A stretch of DNA of 64,000 nucleotides from Pseudomonas sp. K2I15. Lineage in GTDB: Bacteria > Pseudomonadota > Gammaproteobacteria > Pseudomonadales > Pseudomonadaceae. Of this stretch, positions 61,043-64,000 are shown piece by piece. Within the stretch, counting starts at the first letter, position 1. Each line of letters begins with the position of its first letter. Both the position numbers and the translations under genes were made by a program. The notes beneath the pieces were generated by a model. It saw only the letters and a program-made list of their open reading frames with translations, had not been told where the DNA came from and ran no database searches. The stretch lies in the NCBI RefSeq assembly GCF_002204795.1, contig NZ_NIXO01000024.1, positions 1 through 64,000 of the forward strand, given 5' to 3'.

Positions 61043-61955
61043 ATTGCTCCACAGCGGCCAGGTCATCGTCGACCTGGTCATGTCCCTCGACACATTGCCC
61101 GCCACCGGCGGCGATGTATTGGCCAACTCCGCCAGCTTCGAAGCCGGCGGCGGCTTCAATGTGATGGCCGCCGCCCGGCGCAACGGGTTGCCGGTGGTTT
61201 ATCTGGGCCGCCATGGCACCGGACGCTTCGGTGACCTGGCGCGCGCGCAGATGCAGGCCGAGGGCATTGAAATGGCCCTGGCCGCCAGCTCCGATAAGGA
61301 CACCGGCCTGTGCGTGTCCCTGACCGAAGCCACCACCGAGCGCACCTTCATTTCCCATATCGGCGCCGAAGGTGACTTGCTCGCCCAGGATCTGGTCAAC
61401 GCCGTGCCCCATGCCGACGACTATGTGTACGTCAGCGGCTACAGCCTGTTGCTGGAGGGCAAGGCCCAGGCCTTGATCGACTGGTTGTTGGCGTTGCCGC
61501 GCGCGATCACCGTAGTGTTCGATCCGGGCCCGCTGGTGAAAGCGCCGGACTCGGCCTTGATGGTCGCCTTGTTGCCGCGCATCGACATCTGGACCAGTAA
61601 CGGTCCGGAAGCGCTGGCATTCACCGGCGCCAGTGATCTTGCAGGCGCATTGCTCAAGCTTGACGATCACCTGGGCGCCGACACCTTGCTGGTGGTACGC
61701 GACGGGCCGAATGGTTGCTGGGTCGGCCGGAACGGGCAGGCTGAGCATGTACCGGGATTCGAGGTCAAGGCGGTGGACAGCAATGGTGCGGGTGATGCCC
61801 ACGCCGGGGTGTTTATCGCAGGCTTGGCCAATGGCCTGGCGCCGGCTGCTGCGGCACGTCGCGCCAATGCAGCGGCGGCCTTGGCGGTCACGCGCTGGGG
61901 CCCGGCGACCTCGCCGGGCACCGCTGAAGTGGATGCGTTGTTGAGCGCGGGCTGA
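61035..61955 (+). CDS. PfkB-family carbohydrate kinase, YegV-like
   Basis: A 306-residue ribokinase-fold kinase. The N-terminal substrate glycines are in EAGGGFNVMAAARRNG. The C-terminal ATP signature DSNGAGDAHAGVF has catalytic Asp254. It probably phosphorylates the sugar released by the glycohydrolase, or the nucleoside itself. Translationally coupled to the transporter. Confidence 0.9.
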   Translation: MSRLLHSGQVIVDLVMSLDTLPATGGDVLANSASFEAGGGFNVMAAARRNGLPVVYLGRHGTGRFGDLARAQMQAEGIEMALAASSDKDTGLCVSLTEATTERTFISHIGAEGDLLAQDLVNAVPHADDYVYVSGYSLLLEGKAQALIDWLLALPRAITVVFDPGPLVKAPDSALMVALLPRIDIWTSNGPEALAFTGASDLAGALLKLDDHLGADTLLVVRDGPNGCWVGRNGQAEHVPGFEVKAVDSNGAGDAHAGVFIAGLANGLAPAAAARRANAAAALAVTRWGPATSPGTAEVDALLSAG

Positions 61956-61994
61956 TTCGGCGACAATAGTCGCCATTGAGCACGGAGCGACGTC

Positions 61995-62723
61995 ATGATC
62001 CAGAACATCTACGACACCGAGGTTTTCTTCGAGGGCTACAGCAAGATGGGCCGCTCGGTGGAAGGCCTCGCCGGCGCCCCGGAGTGGCCCGCATTACAGG
62101 CCATGCTGCCGGCGATGCCAGGCTTGAAGGTGGTAGACCTTGGTTGCGGCTACGGCTGGTTCAGCCGCTGGGCCCAGGAGCAGGGCGCCGAACAAGTGCT
62201 GGGGCTGGATGTTTCGCAGAAGATGCTCGCGCGGGCAAAGGAGATGACTGCGTCTTCGGCGATTACCTACGCCATCGCCGACCTTGAGCAACTCGACCTT
62301 CCCGCCGCCAAATTCGACGTGGCCTACAGCTCGCTGGCGTTCCATTACATCGTCGATCTGAAAGGGCTGTTCGCGCGCATCCATCAAGCATTGGTACCGG
62401 GTGGCCAGTTGGTATTTTCCATCGAACACCCGATCTTCATGGCACCCCGGCAACCGGGCTGGCTGATTGATGAGCAAGGGCGCAAGAGCTGGCCGGTGGA
62501 CAGCTATCAGCTGGAAGGGCCACGGGTGACCAACTGGTTGGCAGACGGCGTGATCAAGCAGCACCGCACGCTGGGCACATTGCTGACGCTATTGATTCAG
62601 GCCGGTTTCACCCTGAGCCATGTCGACGAATGGGGCCCGAGCGAGGCGGATCTGAAGGCCCGCCCGGCACTGGCAGAAGAGCGTGAGCGGCCAATGATGT
62701 TACTGGTGGCCGCTCACCGTTGA
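61995..62723 (+). CDS. Class I SAM-dependent methyltransferase
   Basis: A 242-residue methyltransferase with motif I VVDLGCGYGWF (about 50-60), an acidic motif II, and AYSSLAFHYI as post-motif. It belongs to the UbiE-like type 11 group. It begins 39 bp after the kinase stop, behind a weak GGAGC site, so it may be the last gene of the cluster or independent. The substrate is unknown. Confidence 0.85.
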   Translation: MIQNIYDTEVFFEGYSKMGRSVEGLAGAPEWPALQAMLPAMPGLKVVDLGCGYGWFSRWAQEQGAEQVLGLDVSQKMLARAKEMTASSAITYAIADLEQLDLPAAKFDVAYSSLAFHYIVDLKGLFARIHQALVPGGQLVFSIEHPIFMAPRQPGWLIDEQGRKSWPVDSYQLEGPRVTNWLADGVIKQHRTLGTLLTLLIQAGFTLSHVDEWGPSEADLKARPALAEERERPMMLLVAAHR

Positions 62724-62728
62724 CACCG

Positions 62729-62995
62729 CTATTGGCCCGCTTCGCCTTCCAGCTTGCGGGCCGCTTCCACGCCGGACGCGGTGAGCTTGATCGGCAGGTT
62801 CAGCGCGTGTTCCCCCGCATCGTTGCAGGTCACATGGCCTTCCTTGATCCACCCGCGGTCCTGCAAGGTGGCCAAGGCGCTGGCCACCACTTTTTCACCT
62901 CGGTAGTTGTCCAGCACCTCTTTGCCCAGCCCACTGGGATGAGCGTGGAGCAGACGGGTGAGGACTTCTTTTTCAAGGTTGTGATCGACGTTCAT
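62729..62995 (-). CDS. Hypothetical small winged-helix-like protein
   Basis: An 88-residue protein. I do not recognise a named family. The layout (helical N-terminus, LATLQDRGWIKEGHVT segment, then a beta-type stretch ending in LTASGVEAARKLE) is like a single winged-helix domain. There is one Cys. It converges on the methyltransferase gene, with only 5 bp between their ends. Confidence 0.7.
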   Translation of the reverse strand: MNVDHNLEKEVLTRLLHAHPSGLGKEVLDNYRGEKVVASALATLQDRGWIKEGHVTCNDAGEHALNLPIKLTASGVEAARKLEGEAGQ

Positions 62996-63043
62996 GCATA
63001 CCTCTTCACTGGGAAATGGTTGGGTGTTCGTCTTTGCGGCGCG

Positions 63044-63382
63044 TTAAGGCGCTGGCTGTTTTGGCGCACCGGGAATGTTTGAGTCGTCGCCCTTGTTGAT
63101 CGAGGGCGAAGTGGCGCCTGGGCCCATTTTGCCGTTAGGCACCGCACCGCTGTTGCGATTGGTGTCGTCGCCCTGGGTGCGCGGGTCTTTGCTGTTGTCG
63201 ATGATGGCGCCGCCGTTGGTGTCCATGCCGGTGCCCATCGAGTCCTTCGACTCCTGGGTAGCCGGGTTGGGCGGGCTGCCGACTGGGTCGGTACTCGAAC
63301 CTGTGGAAGCGGCAAAGCTGCTCAGCGAAACCGCAGACAGCAAACCGGTGAGGGCGAAGGCGGCAAATCTGGAAGTCGTCAT
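63044..63382 (-). CDS. Small exported Gly/Asn/Asp/Pro-rich protein
   Basis: A 112-residue protein with a clear signal peptide (MTTSRFAAFALTGLLSAVSL, likely cut after SFA-A near residue 24). The mature part is disordered and rich in Gly, Asn, Asp, Ser and Pro, with no Cys and no repeats longer than a few residues. I do not know a function. Similar small disordered periplasmic proteins occur in Pseudomonas. Upstream is an 85-bp gap to the transporter gene. Confidence 0.72.
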   Translation of the reverse strand: MTTSRFAAFALTGLLSAVSLSSFAASTGSSTDPVGSPPNPATQESKDSMGTGMDTNGGAIIDNSKDPRTQGDDTNRNSGAVPNGKMGPGATSPSINKGDDSNIPGAPKQPAP

Positions 63383-63467
63383 GATGGTGTCTCCATATGA
63401 TTAATGTCCTTACCTGATATTGGTCCGCCCCTGTTTGCGATTCGTGCCTCGATACCGACGAACGGTC

Positions 63468-64000
63468 TTAGGTCGCTTGTAAGATTTTGTGTGATGCGAA
63501 TCGACGCCAGATCAACCGCGCTACTGTGATCAGCCAGTTGAGCAACGCCACGCACAGCACGCTCATCAATAGGGTCGGCATGCCGTATTCGACGATGACC
63601 TTGCCCGCCAGCAACGGGAAGCCAAACACCCCGATAAAGTACGCCAGGCTGAACAGCAGCAACGCCTGGGACGTAGTGCCGGCGGGAGCCTCGTTGGCCG
63701 CCAAACCATTGATCACCGAATACGTCAGGCCATAGCCGACGCCCAAGGTGACGGCCGCCAGCAGGTAGCTGAAGCTGCTGCTGACCCAGAACCCGAACAG
63801 GAAAATCGACACCAGCATCAACCCGGACAACACACACGCTGCCCAATACGGATCACGCTTGACCACCATGCCGGCGATCAGCAGGCGGCTGGTAATCGCC
63901 GCGCTCATGAAGCCCAGGAAGAACAGCGAATAGTCCAGCCCGTGCACTGCCGCGTAGCTGGTTTGGAAACTCGACAGCCCGCCAAACACGCAACCGCCGA
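63468..64000 (-). CDS. Major facilitator superfamily transporter, C-terminal part (runs off the window)
   Basis: The frame is open to the window edge, so the start lies beyond base 64000. The visible 177 residues contain about five membrane helices of the second half of an MFS carrier, including an ITSRLLIAGMVVKRD loop of the type between helices 8 and 9. The protein ends in SHKILQAT. Substrate unknown. Confidence 0.8.
   Translation of the reverse strand, partial: GGCVFGGLSSFQTSYAAVHGLDYSLFFLGFMSAAITSRLLIAGMVVKRDPYWAACVLSGLMLVSIFLFGFWVSSSFSYLLAAVTLGVGYGLTYSVINGLAANEAPAGTTSQALLLFSLAYFIGVFGFPLLAGKVIVEYGMPTLLMSVLCVALLNWLITVARLIWRRFASHKILQAT

Overview
The window is a gene-dense, GC-rich stretch of a Pseudomonas chromosome, most likely from the P. 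fluorescens group. The evidence is protein-level recognition of GacS, PhoP/PhoQ, PcpS, RNase E and a complete rpmF-plsX-fabD-fabG-acpP-fabF cluster, together with short palindromic REP/REPIN repeats of the kind typical of fluorescent pseudomonads. I see no prophage, insertion sequence, tRNA, rRNA or CRISPR array. Gene order resembles at least three blocks that I remember as separate in P. aeruginosa PAO1, so this looks like core genome that has been rearranged and interrupted by small insertions.

Region 1 (1-12.9 kb) holds a putative cysteine-peptidase-like protein, class I ribonucleotide reductase nrdA with a long leader and an elaborate promoter (DnaA-box-like and NrdR-box-like sites), an RstAB-like two-component pair, the phosphopantetheinyl transferase pcpS, a phoP-phoQ operon led by a small secreted protein behind four tandem PhoP-type half sites, and an AraC-family regulator divergent from dctA. 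dctA has a near-consensus sigma-54 promoter and upstream palindromes that look like enhancer-binding-protein sites. Region 2 (13-24.4 kb) holds a CoA-transferase/racemase family gene, sprT, a Yip1-family membrane protein, ttcA, a 3-methyladenine glycosylase-like gene, the DUF2069-wrbA-arsC run, a TlpA-like lipoprotein, two small envelope/zinc-ribbon genes, ldhA and gacS. REPINs punctuate the gene ends.

Region 3 (24.7-43.5 kb) holds a DUF2062 gene, comEC, an ExbB/ExbD pair and the envelope-precursor run lpxK-ycaR-kdsB-ptp-murB. Next comes a four-gene molybdenum hydroxylase module (small and large subunits, XdhC, MocA-like), followed by rne on the opposite strand with a leader of about 670 nt, rluC, a HAD phosphatase and sppA. 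Region 4 (43.6-54.3 kb) is maf, yceD-rpmF-plsX-fabD-fabG-acpP-fabF and pabC-mltG-tmk-holB-tatD. The pilZ gene that normally sits between holB and tatD is missing. Just past tatD on the minus strand lies a small RNA recognised as RgsA. It carries a 20-nt stretch that is antisense, apart from one extra base in the target, to the ribosome-binding region of acpP about 6 kb away in this same window.

Region 5 (54.5-64 kb) holds a TetR regulator, a moaA paralogue, a DUF4823 lipoprotein, a DUF1285 protein and then a compact catabolic-looking cluster: GntR regulator, ADP-ribosylglycohydrolase-family enzyme, NCS1 transporter and PfkB sugar kinase, with a methyltransferase following. This set matches the logic of E. 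coli yegW/yegTUV but uses a different transporter class. It is the best candidate here for an undescribed pathway: uptake of an N-riboside, hydrolysis, and phosphorylation of the released sugar. The window ends with two small unknown genes and the C-terminal part of a major-facilitator transporter that runs off the edge.
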